From: Synechococcus sp. PCC 7335
GTDB taxonomy: Bacteria > Cyanobacteriota > Cyanobacteriia > Phormidesmidales > Phormidesmidaceae
Assembly (NCBI RefSeq): GCF_000155595.1
Contig: NZ_DS989909.1
Location: forward strand, 1-36,572
Reading direction: 5' to 3'
Length of the DNA: 36,572 bases
How positions within the stretch are numbered: position 1 is the first letter of the stretch; each line of letters opens with the position of its first letter. The notes beneath the pieces are model-generated. The model had not been told where the DNA came from. It ran no database searches and saw nothing but the letters and a program-made list of their open reading frames with translations. This document shows, piece after piece, positions 1 through 7,647 of this stretch. The position numbers and the translations under genes were made by a program.

Positions 1-301
1 TTTTGAGCAACTTGATGACGTTGATGGCCTTGTCTGTGAACCGCTCAAAACCGAAGTCTAAACCGAAGAAATCTTTGACGCGCTCAACTAATGCCTGCAT
101 AGAATTCTTTGCCTCGTAGATAAAAACATCTTCAATTGCAACATTGAACAAGCCAGACAACTTGAAGGCCATCTCCAAACTTGGGTCAAACTTACCTGAC
201 TCAAACCCGTTTACCGCTTGGCGACTCACACCTAACTCTCTAGCGAGATCAGCCTGAGAGCGTCGATGGAGCTTACGGAGTTCCTTCAACCGATTTTTCA
301 T
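1..301 (-). CDS. XRE-family helix-turn-helix regulator fused to a ClpC-type N-terminal domain (5' part, cut by window edge)
   Basis: Too short for a complete reading frame here but clearly coding: it starts at the ATG complementary to 299-301 and stays open for 100 codons to the window edge. Residues 1-65 are an XRE/Cro-type DNA-binding domain; the helix-turn-helix lies in QADLARELGVSRQAVNGFE, followed by SLEMAFKLSGLFNVAIEDVF, the usual end of short YozG-like regulators. Instead of stopping, the protein continues after a short linker into FERFTDKAINVIKLL. This closely matches the start of the ClpC N-terminal repeat domain (in ClpC: FERFTEKAIKVI), the docking surface for substrates and adaptors. 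So it joins a DNA-binding head to a ClpN-like tail with no ATPase. The remaining part of the ClpN repeat appears to lie at 36507-36572. The promoter carries two dyads that could be its own operator. Fold assignments are strong; function as a Clp-controlled or ligand-sensing repressor is inference. Confidence 0.85.
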   Translation of the reverse strand, partial: MKNRLKELRKLHRRSQADLARELGVSRQAVNGFESGKFDPSLEMAFKLSGLFNVAIEDVFIYEAKNSMQALVERVKDFFGLDFGFERFTDKAINVIKLLK

Positions 302-318
302 AAGTAGACTTGCGCACT

Positions 319-369
319 GTCAAGTATTACTTTACATTTTACAAACCCAAACGTCAAGTCTTACTTGAC
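319..369. promoter_or_regulatory. Paired dyad operators upstream of the XRE-ClpN gene
   Basis: Two related dyads lie just upstream of the regulator's start. The distal one (353-369) is perfect: GTCAAGT, CTT, ACTTGAC. The proximal one (319-335) is GTCAAGT, ATT, ACTTTAC, with one mismatch in the second arm. Their starts are 34 bp apart, about three helical turns, as expected for cooperative dimers. Position and spacing suggest autoregulation by the XRE protein, which is inference. Confidence 0.6.
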
Positions 370-490
370 AATTGAATTCTAACGAGTGGCCATCAGTAGA
401 TGTAGTAGAAGTTGTTAGCAAGGAAGTTTTTCCTATGAAAAGCATCTTCGAGAAGGGCGAAAGACCAGAGAGCTTCACGAAGATGCAAAG

Positions 491-1057
491 CTATTTTCGT
501 GGGAGTAAGGGAGCGATCAGTCGATAGTAGGTAGAACGGCTACATCCAACTTGCTCACAAATCTCATTGATCGTTAGCTCGCCTGCCTCAGCCAGTGCGA
601 TCGCCACCTTCACCTGGCTCTTATCCAGCGCCTTCGGACGACCACCCATCCGGCCACGCGCACGAGCCGCAGCCAAACCTGCCATCGTCCGTTCTCGTAT
701 CAGATTCCGCTCATACTCTGCCATCGCACCGATGACCGAAAACACCATCTTCCCCGACGCGGTGGAGGTGTCGAAGCCATCCTGAATACTGGCAAAGTTC
801 ACACCTCGCTCTTTCAAGCCTTCAACGATGCTCAGCAGATCGCGCAACGAACGACCCAGCCGATCCAACTTCCAAATCACAAGTGTGTCTTTCTTGCGAA
901 TGTGATCGAGCGCTTTATCGAGTCCGGGACGTTCAGCCTTCGCACCGCTCACCCCGCGATCACTAAAAATCTTCTTGCAACCAACCTCTTCTAAAGCATC
1001 GATTTGCAGGTCTAGATTTTGGTCAGCAGTCGAAACTCTGGCATAGCCAATCTTCAT
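491..1057 (-). CDS. Serine recombinase (resolvase/invertase family)
   Basis: 188 aa, the usual length for small serine recombinases of the Tn3-resolvase/Pin-invertase type. Residues 1-125 are the catalytic domain: YARVSTADQN holds the nucleophile Ser9, and KLDRLGRSLRDL (63-74) carries the conserved arginines Arg66 and Arg69. The long E helix, AMAEYERNLIRERTMAGLAAA, leads to the C-terminal helix-turn-helix (about 141-183, GRPKALDK to CSRSTYYRLI). It would cut and rejoin DNA at a two-site synapse, for example to resolve plasmid multimers or Tn3 cointegrates. The truncated Tn3 transposase at 29398 could be a former partner, but it is far away. The upstream DNA (1083-1181) is rich in a TTTTTGG motif that could be its recombination site. 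No catalytic residue is missing. Confidence 0.93.
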   Translation of the reverse strand: MKIGYARVSTADQNLDLQIDALEEVGCKKIFSDRGVSGAKAERPGLDKALDHIRKKDTLVIWKLDRLGRSLRDLLSIVEGLKERGVNFASIQDGFDTSTASGKMVFSVIGAMAEYERNLIRERTMAGLAAARARGRMGGRPKALDKSQVKVAIALAEAGELTINEICEQVGCSRSTYYRLIAPLLPRK

Positions 1058-1082
1058 TGTCGCAAAACTCGCAAAGCGCCCT

Positions 1083-1181
1083 CATTTTTGGTACTTTGAT
1101 TATGACACAACTTTTGGAACGCAAATATGGCCTTAAAAGTCGCTTTTTGGCCGTTCTGTCAGATAGTTCCAAAAACGGTGG
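1083..1181. other. Cluster of TTTTTGG motifs, possible res/crossover site of the recombinase
   Basis: The intergenic DNA upstream of the recombinase contains four related elements: CATTTTTGGTAC (1083-1094), ACTTTTGGAAC (1110-1120), CGCTTTTTGGCC (1141-1152) and, inverted, GTTCCAAAAACGG (1166-1178). The last two face each other across an 18-bp spacer. Resolvases usually bind such paired subsites next to their own gene. Similar CCRTTTTTGG motifs recur at 25852, 32718 and 32806. Function is inferred from position and symmetry only. Confidence 0.4.
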
Positions 1182-1336
1182 TTTATACGACAGATCTTGA
1201 AAAAGTAGGCAAAGTCAATAGCTTGGGGATTCCAGTCTGCGATCAGCTATATTTAGGTGGCAAGTTTTCCTCTAATAAATCGCTAGCCCTATCTATAAGA
1301 CATGCGTGAGGGCTTTAGAATCAGTAAGATTTAGTC

Positions 1337-2230
1337 ATGACCCTGTGTATTACATACAAATTACAATCTCCTAATGACAAGCTCCCTAGAGCAATCTGCT
1401 ACACAGATTCTCGAATTACGACTACTGGAGCTAAGACTAAACAAACTGAGGTAGGAGGATTTCTTCCATCACACACAGAAATCAAACATCAAACTGATAA
1501 AGGTATTAAAATTCAGATCGTTTCCGCCTTAACAGGTAGTGGTGAGCATTGTCGTGACTTCGTCTTTTCCATTGCTGGAGCTGTTTCTCTCGGGATACAA
1601 AGCCTAATTCACTTAGATTCAGTTTTCACAACGTTCTACGAAGATTGTGATTTTGAACAGTACATAGAGAAAGCTAAGGCTACACTTCATACATTTTGGC
1701 AAGATGCATGGGATAAAGATATTGAATACTTAATGACAGCAACAGATGATAATAACGAAATAAGGATATTTCATGTCAAGGGAACAAAATCGGATTTAGT
1801 CTTCGAAGATCTTCAGCAGGAAGATGAATTACTTCTCGGCGTAATTGGAGATAACGCTGAGGAAGCCCGCGCAACGATTCGTCAAGAAATTAGCTCTCTC
1901 ATGTATGCAGGCATGGCGATACATTCGGCGTTAGACTTAGCTTGCGTACGTATGATGCGACGTGCCATTGAAAACCAAAATCAAAAATTTATTGGTGGAA
2001 ATATGCAAGCCTGCCTTTTGGTAGACAAAGGCGCTAACCATATGGTCTTAGATGATGGTCAAAACTTACTGTTTCGAGGCGTTAGGTACTCAAGAGAATG
2101 GTGTAAGTATCCAAGAATCCTAAATACGTTAACAGAGCGTCCTGGATTTCTAGTTTCAACTATCAACCAAGATATGTACGACCCCCAGAAAAATATCCAA
2201 GAGATTATGGAGAACATTAAACCTTATTGA
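1337..2230 (+). CDS. Proteasome-like (Ntn-hydrolase fold) protein, function unknown
   Basis: 297 aa without signal peptide or membrane segment, hence probably cytosolic. The N-terminus MTLCITYKL, the following CYTDSRITTTGAK, and VFSIAGAVSLGIQ and FIGGNMQACLLV further on resemble the beta-sandwich layout of HslV/proteasome-type Ntn hydrolases, in which a Thr exposed by Met removal is the nucleophile and a (A/T)DSR motif follows about 20 residues later. Here Thr2 would be the candidate nucleophile and Asp24 the second residue. No HslU, Mpa or other partner ATPase is nearby. A proteasome-like hydrolase next to two caspase-like proteases is suggestive of a proteolytic stress module, but that is inference. 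The ribosome-binding site is weak. The gene converges on the GUN4-caspase gene with 176 bp between them. Sure about coding, moderate about fold. Confidence 0.6.
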   Translation: MTLCITYKLQSPNDKLPRAICYTDSRITTTGAKTKQTEVGGFLPSHTEIKHQTDKGIKIQIVSALTGSGEHCRDFVFSIAGAVSLGIQSLIHLDSVFTTFYEDCDFEQYIEKAKATLHTFWQDAWDKDIEYLMTATDDNNEIRIFHVKGTKSDLVFEDLQQEDELLLGVIGDNAEEARATIRQEISSLMYAGMAIHSALDLACVRMMRRAIENQNQKFIGGNMQACLLVDKGANHMVLDDGQNLLFRGVRYSREWCKYPRILNTLTERPGFLVSTINQDMYDPQKNIQEIMENIKPY

Positions 2231-2318
2231 AAGCGACAGGTTGCTGACGATGGGTGAAGAGCGTTGATGTACCTTAAACTCTAAGACCCTTTGAGAAAGT
2301 TATTCTGAGACATCAAAA

Positions 2319-2341
2319 TAGACATATTTTTCTTATGTCTA
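2319..2341. terminator. Weak hairpin between convergent genes
   Basis: TAGACAT and ATGTCTA form a 7-bp stem with a 9-nt T-rich loop between the convergent genes ending at 2230 and 2407. It lacks a clear T tract after the stem, so a terminator role is only possible. Confidence 0.3.
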
Positions 2342-2406
2342 GCAAGGCATACATTTCTAGACTTCGTACAGTTTGGTTTCTCTCGATCGTTAACTTCTAG
2401 TAAACC

Positions 2407-3984
2407 TTACAAATTGCATCTTTCTACAGCAGACGAGAAGATAAACCATCCAGACGAGCTGAAAGAAGAAGAACCACCAACACGTCGAAAAAGTGAACCG
2501 CCAGCACCAGAGTCAAAATACATAGAGTGAGGGAAATGTCCGACAGGGGCTGCGTACGAAAATATCAAATCAGTAGAGTCGAAGTGCATAGCATCGAAAG
2601 GATCCAAGATTCCATCTGCACCTACGCCTGGAAAATCTTCAACCCAGCCTACCTTCTCTCGATAATCTGCTATGGCGATTCTATCGTATGCTCTTGTACC
2701 ACCGACTTCTTGATAAAGTCGATACTGAGACTTGATACCAAATCGTCCGTCGCTATAGAAAGACCAGAGACTATCAATGATTCGCAAATCTTCACATGCT
2801 TGCTCTAAAAAGTAGTCGCTTACGTATCCACCTTCAGCAAGCAAGAGCGTTGTCAATGTATCTGCTTCTAGCAAGTTTCCAGCGGCCAAGGCATCTCTGA
2901 GAGGCTGATAACTAACACCTCTCACGCTAGAAAGTTGAATAGGCTGTGATGTACCGGGTCGATTTATAAATGGGCTATGTGGCCTAAGTCCCGTCGCGTT
3001 CTCTGATGAGATAGTTCCTGAACTAGGTTGAGACTGTTGTGGCACCACGACGACTGAGTTCTCATCCATCGCTGTTTCCTGCTGCTGGGCCGAACTGATT
3101 ATATCTTCAGATGGATTGAGGGAGAATGAACCTACAAGAGTTTCTGTATACCAGGGGCGTTGTTTTCCATCTGTCTCTCTGATAACATCTGTTCTAACTC
3201 TCCTGAACATAGCAGCGATGTCCTCACCCTCGTTCAGAATATGCCTTAAAAGACTAGCTGTGTATGGAGAATTTCGACCCTTACCATCATCAGCAACATT
3301 TCCTGGCCCTGTAGAAAACGATAATATTGTACCCTCCGGAGGAATCTCAGAAGCCAATCCTCTTTCTACAGATCGGGAACGACTTCCAGAACGCCAGCGT
3401 CGATAGAATGGATTGTCCCGACAAGCGTCGACAATTATTAAATTGACCTGAGATTCTGACTCTTCCATAGCATCTAAAACTCTTCCAAGCGCAAGGGCTT
3501 CATAGCGTACATCACTCTGACGAGTCAAGCTTGCGCCGAGAGGTATCAGATAGTTCTCTCCTTCGGCCTGAGCCCCATGACCAGCGTAATAAAAGGCTCC
3601 AATGCTTCCCTGCTGTAGCTGCTGATAAAAACCTTCTAGAGCATTCTCCATACTTCTTAAGTCTTGATCTAGAAGTAATGTAACCTCGAAACCCAAAGTG
3701 CGTAATGCTGCTGCGATATCGGTAGCATCGTTGACTGGATTATCTAGAGGATCTTCTATGTAGTTAGCATTACCAACTACCAAAGCAACACGGGACTGTC
3801 TCTGCTGAGCTAATAATTGAGTCGCAAAGCTATTAATTAAACTAGAAGACGAGATGGTCAGAGCCGTAGGGGATCCGTCCTGTCTCGCAGACCTAGTAGC
3901 TTTTGCCTCTGTATAGGTAGGGCTAACTAGTACAGTGAAAGCCAAACTAAAAGAGAGCTTTGCAGTAGTAGACAATTTCATCAT
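2407..3984 (-). CDS. Exported caspase-fold peptidase (C14, orthocaspase-like) with C-terminal GUN4 domain
   Basis: 525 aa. Residues 1-28 look like a signal peptide (basic start, hydrophobic LSFSLAFTVLV, then TEAKA), so the protein is probably exported or periplasmic. Residues 64-290 are a caspase p20-type domain: RVALVVGNANY opens the fold, His136 is in YYAGHG and Cys188 in VDACRDNPF, so the His-Cys dyad is complete; the conserved RNSPYTASLL follows. After a Ser/Gln-rich linker (295-350), residues about 355-500 match the GUN4 domain: LRDALAAGNLLEADTLT, CEDLRIIDSLWSFYSDGRFG, YRLYQEVGG, VGWVEDFP, LIFSYAAPVGHFP and LFRRV. GUN4 is known to bind Mg-porphyrins and stimulate Mg-chelatase. A protease with a porphyrin-binding tail suggests activation by, or cleavage near, chlorophyll intermediates (inference). 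A close paralogue of the protease half lies at 5500-6918; an insertion sequence now separates the two. Confidence 0.88.
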   Translation of the reverse strand: MMKLSTTAKLSFSLAFTVLVSPTYTEAKATRSARQDGSPTALTISSSSLINSFATQLLAQQRQSRVALVVGNANYIEDPLDNPVNDATDIAAALRTLGFEVTLLLDQDLRSMENALEGFYQQLQQGSIGAFYYAGHGAQAEGENYLIPLGASLTRQSDVRYEALALGRVLDAMEESESQVNLIIVDACRDNPFYRRWRSGSRSRSVERGLASEIPPEGTILSFSTGPGNVADDGKGRNSPYTASLLRHILNEGEDIAAMFRRVRTDVIRETDGKQRPWYTETLVGSFSLNPSEDIISSAQQQETAMDENSVVVVPQQSQPSSGTISSENATGLRPHSPFINRPGTSQPIQLSSVRGVSYQPLRDALAAGNLLEADTLTTLLLAEGGYVSDYFLEQACEDLRIIDSLWSFYSDGRFGIKSQYRLYQEVGGTRAYDRIAIADYREKVGWVEDFPGVGADGILDPFDAMHFDSTDLIFSYAAPVGHFPHSMYFDSGAGGSLFRRVGGSSSFSSSGWFIFSSAVERCNL

Positions 3985-4119
3985 AAGAATGCTGTAAGAG
4001 ATATCATGTCTCTCTGTAGGTCCATTCAGTCGTGTTGTGACTATTCTAGGAAATGCTAAAGATTTTTCAGATAAGAAGAGCCACTACTAAGTTCCTTTGA
4101 GACTTAAACACAGGTATGC

Positions 4120-5445
4120 CTGATTGGCTGACAAAAGTTTAATCAGGAACAAACTTAACGGTAATCACGCTGAAATCGAGCAAGCGCCCGGACTTCTTGT
4201 TGTGTTGTGGCCTAGAAGCCATCGCCGGTTGCGGATCAATGTGAGAGGTAAAACAAGCCTGTTTAATCACCTGCCAACCGTTGAGCAGAGCCGCCTTAGT
4301 CCACTCCAATCCGATGCGAAAGTAGCTGTTGCCTCTATCCCAGTGTGTGTCAATCCATCGCCTACGGCCTGATTGCACAACCGCTACGCCTTGAGCCGTG
4401 ACGTAAAGCGTGGCTACTGCCAGAATAAACCATAAGCGAGAGAGGTCAGTGAGGCCTCGAATCTCAGAGCGTTGTAGATTCCAACCGGCGGACTGGTCGT
4501 CTAAAAATCCTTCCTCGATATCGAAGCGCAAGGCATATTCCATAAAGGTTTGCGGGCTAGTGGGCTGGTCGCTGACGACGGCCCAAAGTTCACCATTGAT
4601 GTTGTTGCGCCCGATGATGACATGCACTGGGCCGTACTGTTCGTGACGATGGAGTCTGATGTGGTGGAAACATAGTGCCCGACCTCGTTCTAGGTGAAAC
4701 GATTTAGGTTGACACCAGCCGGAACCGGGTCGCCAAATCCAGGTGTCACTTTTGATACGGATGCGGTAGTGCCAGCCGAGTTGTTTTATCAGCGTCATCG
4801 CACGGGTATGCACAAAGCCTCGGTCGGCCAACAGAATCATGTTTGCGTTTGAAGGCAAGTATTGCGTAGACTGCCTGAGCAGTTCTTCATAGGCTTCAAA
4901 CGCAACAGAGGCACTGTTGTGTTCTAGAACTCGCCAAGCCAGAGGAATGGAGCGGCCTCGATACACCACGGCTAGCCGAATTAAGCAGTACTGCTCCCAA
5001 AACAGCGAGGTGTCTAAACAAAGATAAAGGCACTCGGCTTCCCAGGTCGCCAAGGCCGCTTGAATCAGCGGTTTGTACAATCGGTGGATGTTGATGCGGC
5101 TATTGCCTAACCAGCGACGCACCCGTCTTTGTTTACTCTGGGCGTAGAGACCGCGACAGGGCAAGTAGGTTGTCCACTTTGTCAGGCTGACGCTGCCGGT
5201 TTGAATCAGCGCAAACACCATCCAACAGCAGGTCGTTAGATGCGATAGATGTGCCCAGGGGCAATCTTGACCCAGCCAGGCTTTCAAGGCATCGTAGAGG
5301 CGGGAGTTTTTTTCACAGCGTTCCTTTGGTTTTGAGTTGCATCTAAATCTTAGAACGCTGGCTCCCCCTCGCAACCTTTGCGGCTCTCAAGTCCCTGTAT
5401 GACAGCGATTCAACCTGGCTATTGCATCTTTTGTCAGCCAATCAG
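4120..5445 (-). mobile_element. Complete IS4-type insertion sequence, 1326 bp
   Basis: Both ends carry the same 18-bp terminal inverted repeat: CTGATTGGCTGACAAAAG at 4120-4137 and its reverse complement at 5428-5445. The 9 bases CAGGTATGC immediately flank both sides (4111-4119 and 5446-5454), a perfect target-site duplication. One transposase gene fills the element. Perfect ends and duplication point to a recent insertion. It lies between the two caspase genes in their own orientation, so it may either interrupt their co-transcription or supply a new promoter to the downstream one. Confidence 0.95.
4139..5374 (-). CDS. IS4-family DDE transposase
   Basis: 411 aa from a TTG start at 5374. An RNase-H-like DDE core is visible: first Asp in LCLDTSLFW, second in LLADRGFVH, and the glutamate in the IS4 signature region YALRFDIEEGFLDDQ. 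This fits the Y(2)R(3)E(6)K motif except that the last Lys is Gln. The frame ends two bases beyond the left inverted repeat, so the coding region spans nearly the whole element. The lack of a good ATG makes the exact start uncertain; a purine-rich AAAGG precedes the TTG. The protein carries out cut-and-paste transposition of its own element and has no link to the neighbouring genes. Confidence 0.92.
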   Translation of the reverse strand: MRGGASVLRFRCNSKPKERCEKNSRLYDALKAWLGQDCPWAHLSHLTTCCWMVFALIQTGSVSLTKWTTYLPCRGLYAQSKQRRVRRWLGNSRINIHRLYKPLIQAALATWEAECLYLCLDTSLFWEQYCLIRLAVVYRGRSIPLAWRVLEHNSASVAFEAYEELLRQSTQYLPSNANMILLADRGFVHTRAMTLIKQLGWHYRIRIKSDTWIWRPGSGWCQPKSFHLERGRALCFHHIRLHRHEQYGPVHVIIGRNNINGELWAVVSDQPTSPQTFMEYALRFDIEEGFLDDQSAGWNLQRSEIRGLTDLSRLWFILAVATLYVTAQGVAVVQSGRRRWIDTHWDRGNSYFRIGLEWTKAALLNGWQVIKQACFTSHIDPQPAMASRPQHNKKSGRLLDFSVITVKFVPD

Positions 5446-5499
5446 CAGGTATGCATAGAGATAGCGAACAATTTTAAGGCTGTGATCCGTTGTTGTATC

Positions 5500-6918
5500 C
5501 TACCTCGATCGACACGCATGGTACCAGGACTCGCGTTCACGAACATCGGGGTATGCTTCTATCGCAGCTGCTTCGTCACTTATAAAAATTGATAGGTAGT
5601 TTGGGGTCGTACCTTGAGGTCGAGTCAGACTCAGCAAATTTAAGGAGAAGCTCTGTTCTGTTGTAGACTGAGCGAGCAAGGTGTACAGTTCTCTAGCCGC
5701 TGAGTCCTCGTACGGCTCATAGCGAATTTCTGACCAAGAGCATATTCCTAGCTCCCTTGCCTTACCCAACGAATACGGTTTAATCTCTACAGATTCGAGA
5801 CCAGAGGCAAGTAAGTTTTCTTGTATAGATAAAGCTCGTCTTCGTAGATCTGGTCTACTAGAAGAGAAAAATATGTCGATGTTGTAGCCGATTAGTGAAC
5901 TGATACGTGAGTTCACAGGAAGTGGCTGAGTTTGTGGCAGGGAAGAAGTAGGTGCCGTTGATAGGGAGGAGCTTGAGGATGTAGAGGTAGGCTCCTCACG
6001 AGAAAGGGTAGAAGGTTCTGGTAATGTATCACTATTCAACACTGGGTTTAGTGAGAAGAAGCCAACTAGCGACTCCTGATACCAAGGAATTTGTTTTCTT
6101 TCTGTTTCTTGTAAAACGTCAGCACGAACTGACCTTAGAACAGTGCTTATGTCAACGCCTTCTCTATCTATATGCTGTAGCAGGCTTGCTGTATACGGAG
6201 AATTTCGTCCTACACCATCAGAAGCGACATTACCAGGACTTGTTGCAAAAGAAATTACTGTTCCCTCTGGCGGAACCTGTGCCGCTAGTCCTCTTGATGA
6301 AGATAGATTGCGATCGCGCGGTCGCCAGCGTCGGTAAAAGGGATTGTCTCGACAAGCATCGATTAGAATGAGATTGACTCGTGACTCTGACTCCTCCATC
6401 ACATTCAAGACTTTTCCCAGGGCCAAAGCGTCATAGCGTACGTCATTTTGACTAGCCAAACGTGCGTTTAGAGGGATTAAGTAGTTTTCTCCATTCACTT
6501 GAACACCATGACCAGCATAGTAGAAAGCTCCAATGCTTCCTTCTCGCAGCTGTCGGCTGAAGATTTCCAAAGCATCTTCCATATCTTTTAAGTCTTTATT
6601 CAGCAGCAGAGTAACCTCAAATCCTAACGCACGCAACGCTTCTGCTATGTCCGTAGCATCGTTTACCGGATTAGCCAAAAAATCGTCTGCATAGTTGGCA
6701 TTACCAATCACTAACGCAACGCGAGACTGCGTCTGCTGCGCTAATAGTCGGGTCACGGTGGAGCTATCCATCAGATCATGTACTGAGCTATTCACAGGCT
6801 CAAAAGTACTACTTTGTTCAGATGCTATGGTAGCCTCAGCCGCCGGAATAGACAGAGTGGTCAAGATAGTGGCTAACAAACTTGAGTACATTCTTCTACT
6901 GATAAAAGAATTATTCAT
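5500..6918 (-). CDS. Exported caspase-fold peptidase (C14, orthocaspase-like) with distinct C-terminal domain
   Basis: 472 aa from the ATG at 6918; the two extra upstream codons would begin with TTG and are less likely. The N-terminal 30 residues look like a signal peptide (RR, hydrophobic SSLLATILTTLSI, AAEA). The caspase domain is very close to that of the 2407-3984 protein: RVALVIGNANY, His137 in FYYAGHG, Cys189 in IDACRDNPF, then GRNSPYTASLL. Both catalytic residues are present. A Ser/Thr/Pro-rich linker (about 303-340) separates it from a C-terminal region about 345-472 with YNIDIFFSSSRPDLRRRA and ELGICSWSEIRYEPYEDSAA, which is not GUN4 and which I cannot assign. It starts 34 bp after the LSm-like gene, so the two are probably one transcript. 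Caspase-like proteases cleave after basic residues in known orthocaspases; substrates here are unknown. Confidence 0.9.
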   Translation of the reverse strand: MNNSFISRRMYSSLLATILTTLSIPAAEATIASEQSSTFEPVNSSVHDLMDSSTVTRLLAQQTQSRVALVIGNANYADDFLANPVNDATDIAEALRALGFEVTLLLNKDLKDMEDALEIFSRQLREGSIGAFYYAGHGVQVNGENYLIPLNARLASQNDVRYDALALGKVLNVMEESESRVNLILIDACRDNPFYRRWRPRDRNLSSSRGLAAQVPPEGTVISFATSPGNVASDGVGRNSPYTASLLQHIDREGVDISTVLRSVRADVLQETERKQIPWYQESLVGFFSLNPVLNSDTLPEPSTLSREEPTSTSSSSSLSTAPTSSLPQTQPLPVNSRISSLIGYNIDIFFSSSRPDLRRRALSIQENLLASGLESVEIKPYSLGKARELGICSWSEIRYEPYEDSAARELYTLLAQSTTEQSFSLNLLSLTRPQGTTPNYLSIFISDEAAAIEAYPDVRERESWYHACRSR

Positions 6919-6952
6919 ATTCAAACTAAATTATGTCTGTCTCAACAAGTCA

Positions 6953-7525
6953 TTATCTTCTTAAAGACTTAACTCTAATGTGCATATTCTCTGGGTCTGA
7001 TGGCTTAGATACTATACGAACCAGCGCATAGACTAGCTCAGAGTTCCTAGTCAATCGAGCAAGTTCGCTAGCTGTCAACACCCCTTGCAAATCGAGAGTA
7101 GCCAAACTCGAAGTCCCATTCCAGGTTAGAGCGGTAGTTGGTACGTCTTCCAAAGGTATGGACAACCCGCGAATCGTATAAGCCTCTCTATCTCCATCAA
7201 GATTACGAATCCAGGCTGTACCATACAGGTCAACCCGACTCACTTGAGAGCGTGGTATATCTATCGACTGTCCGCCAGCGGCTAAGACTAAGCTCTCCGA
7301 GCTAATCGAGGCTAGGTTACCTGTATAAGACCCTCCCGTAGACATCGTAACCTTTGCAGACTCAGGTAAAACTACCTGTAGTTTGGTAGAGGTTTGTATG
7401 AGGTCGTTTTCTTTTCCTTGTCTGCTATCAAAGTCGGATATCGCGTAGTCCTCTGCGCTGACTCCGTACATTGGGACGATTATAGCGGCGGTCAAAACTA
7501 TTAATCGGTGAAGCAGTTTTCTCAT
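6953..7525 (-). CDS. Exported protein with LSm/SH3-like small beta-barrel domain
   Basis: 190 aa if started at the ATG at 7525, which gives a clean signal peptide (MRKLLHRLIVLTAAIIV then GVSA). Upstream in-frame starts at 7546 and 7606 would put about 27 unlikely residues before it. After the signal, LPESAKVTMSTGGSYTGNLA, then SLVLAAGGQSIDIPRSQVSR, follows the strand pattern of an Sm/SH3-like barrel (KVxLxxGxxxxGxLxxIxxxxLxL, then I-x-I-x-V). The C-terminal half (RNLDGDREAYTIRGLSIPL onward) is unassigned; it has WNGTSSLATLDLQG and VRIVS. It lies directly upstream of, and in the same direction as, the second caspase gene, suggesting an extracytoplasmic partner or inhibitor (inference). It is divergent from the membrane-protein gene at 7648. 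Confidence 0.72.
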   Translation of the reverse strand: MRKLLHRLIVLTAAIIVPMYGVSAEDYAISDFDSRQGKENDLIQTSTKLQVVLPESAKVTMSTGGSYTGNLASISSESLVLAAGGQSIDIPRSQVSRVDLYGTAWIRNLDGDREAYTIRGLSIPLEDVPTTALTWNGTSSLATLDLQGVLTASELARLTRNSELVYALVRIVSKPSDPENMHIRVKSLRR

Positions 7526-7647
7526 GTAAGGGCGGCTTGAGCGCATAAAACCGACTTCTATATGATAGACAAACACTACAAAGCATTTTCCGATAGTTTT
7601 CATCAAACTATTAAGAATGCTTGCTATAGAAGAGGTGATTAAACTTT

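Noticed and set aside
1127-1309. 60-codon plus-strand frame upstream of the proteasome-like gene
   Set aside because: It overlaps the motif-rich recombinase upstream region, has no domain, and no ribosome-binding site.
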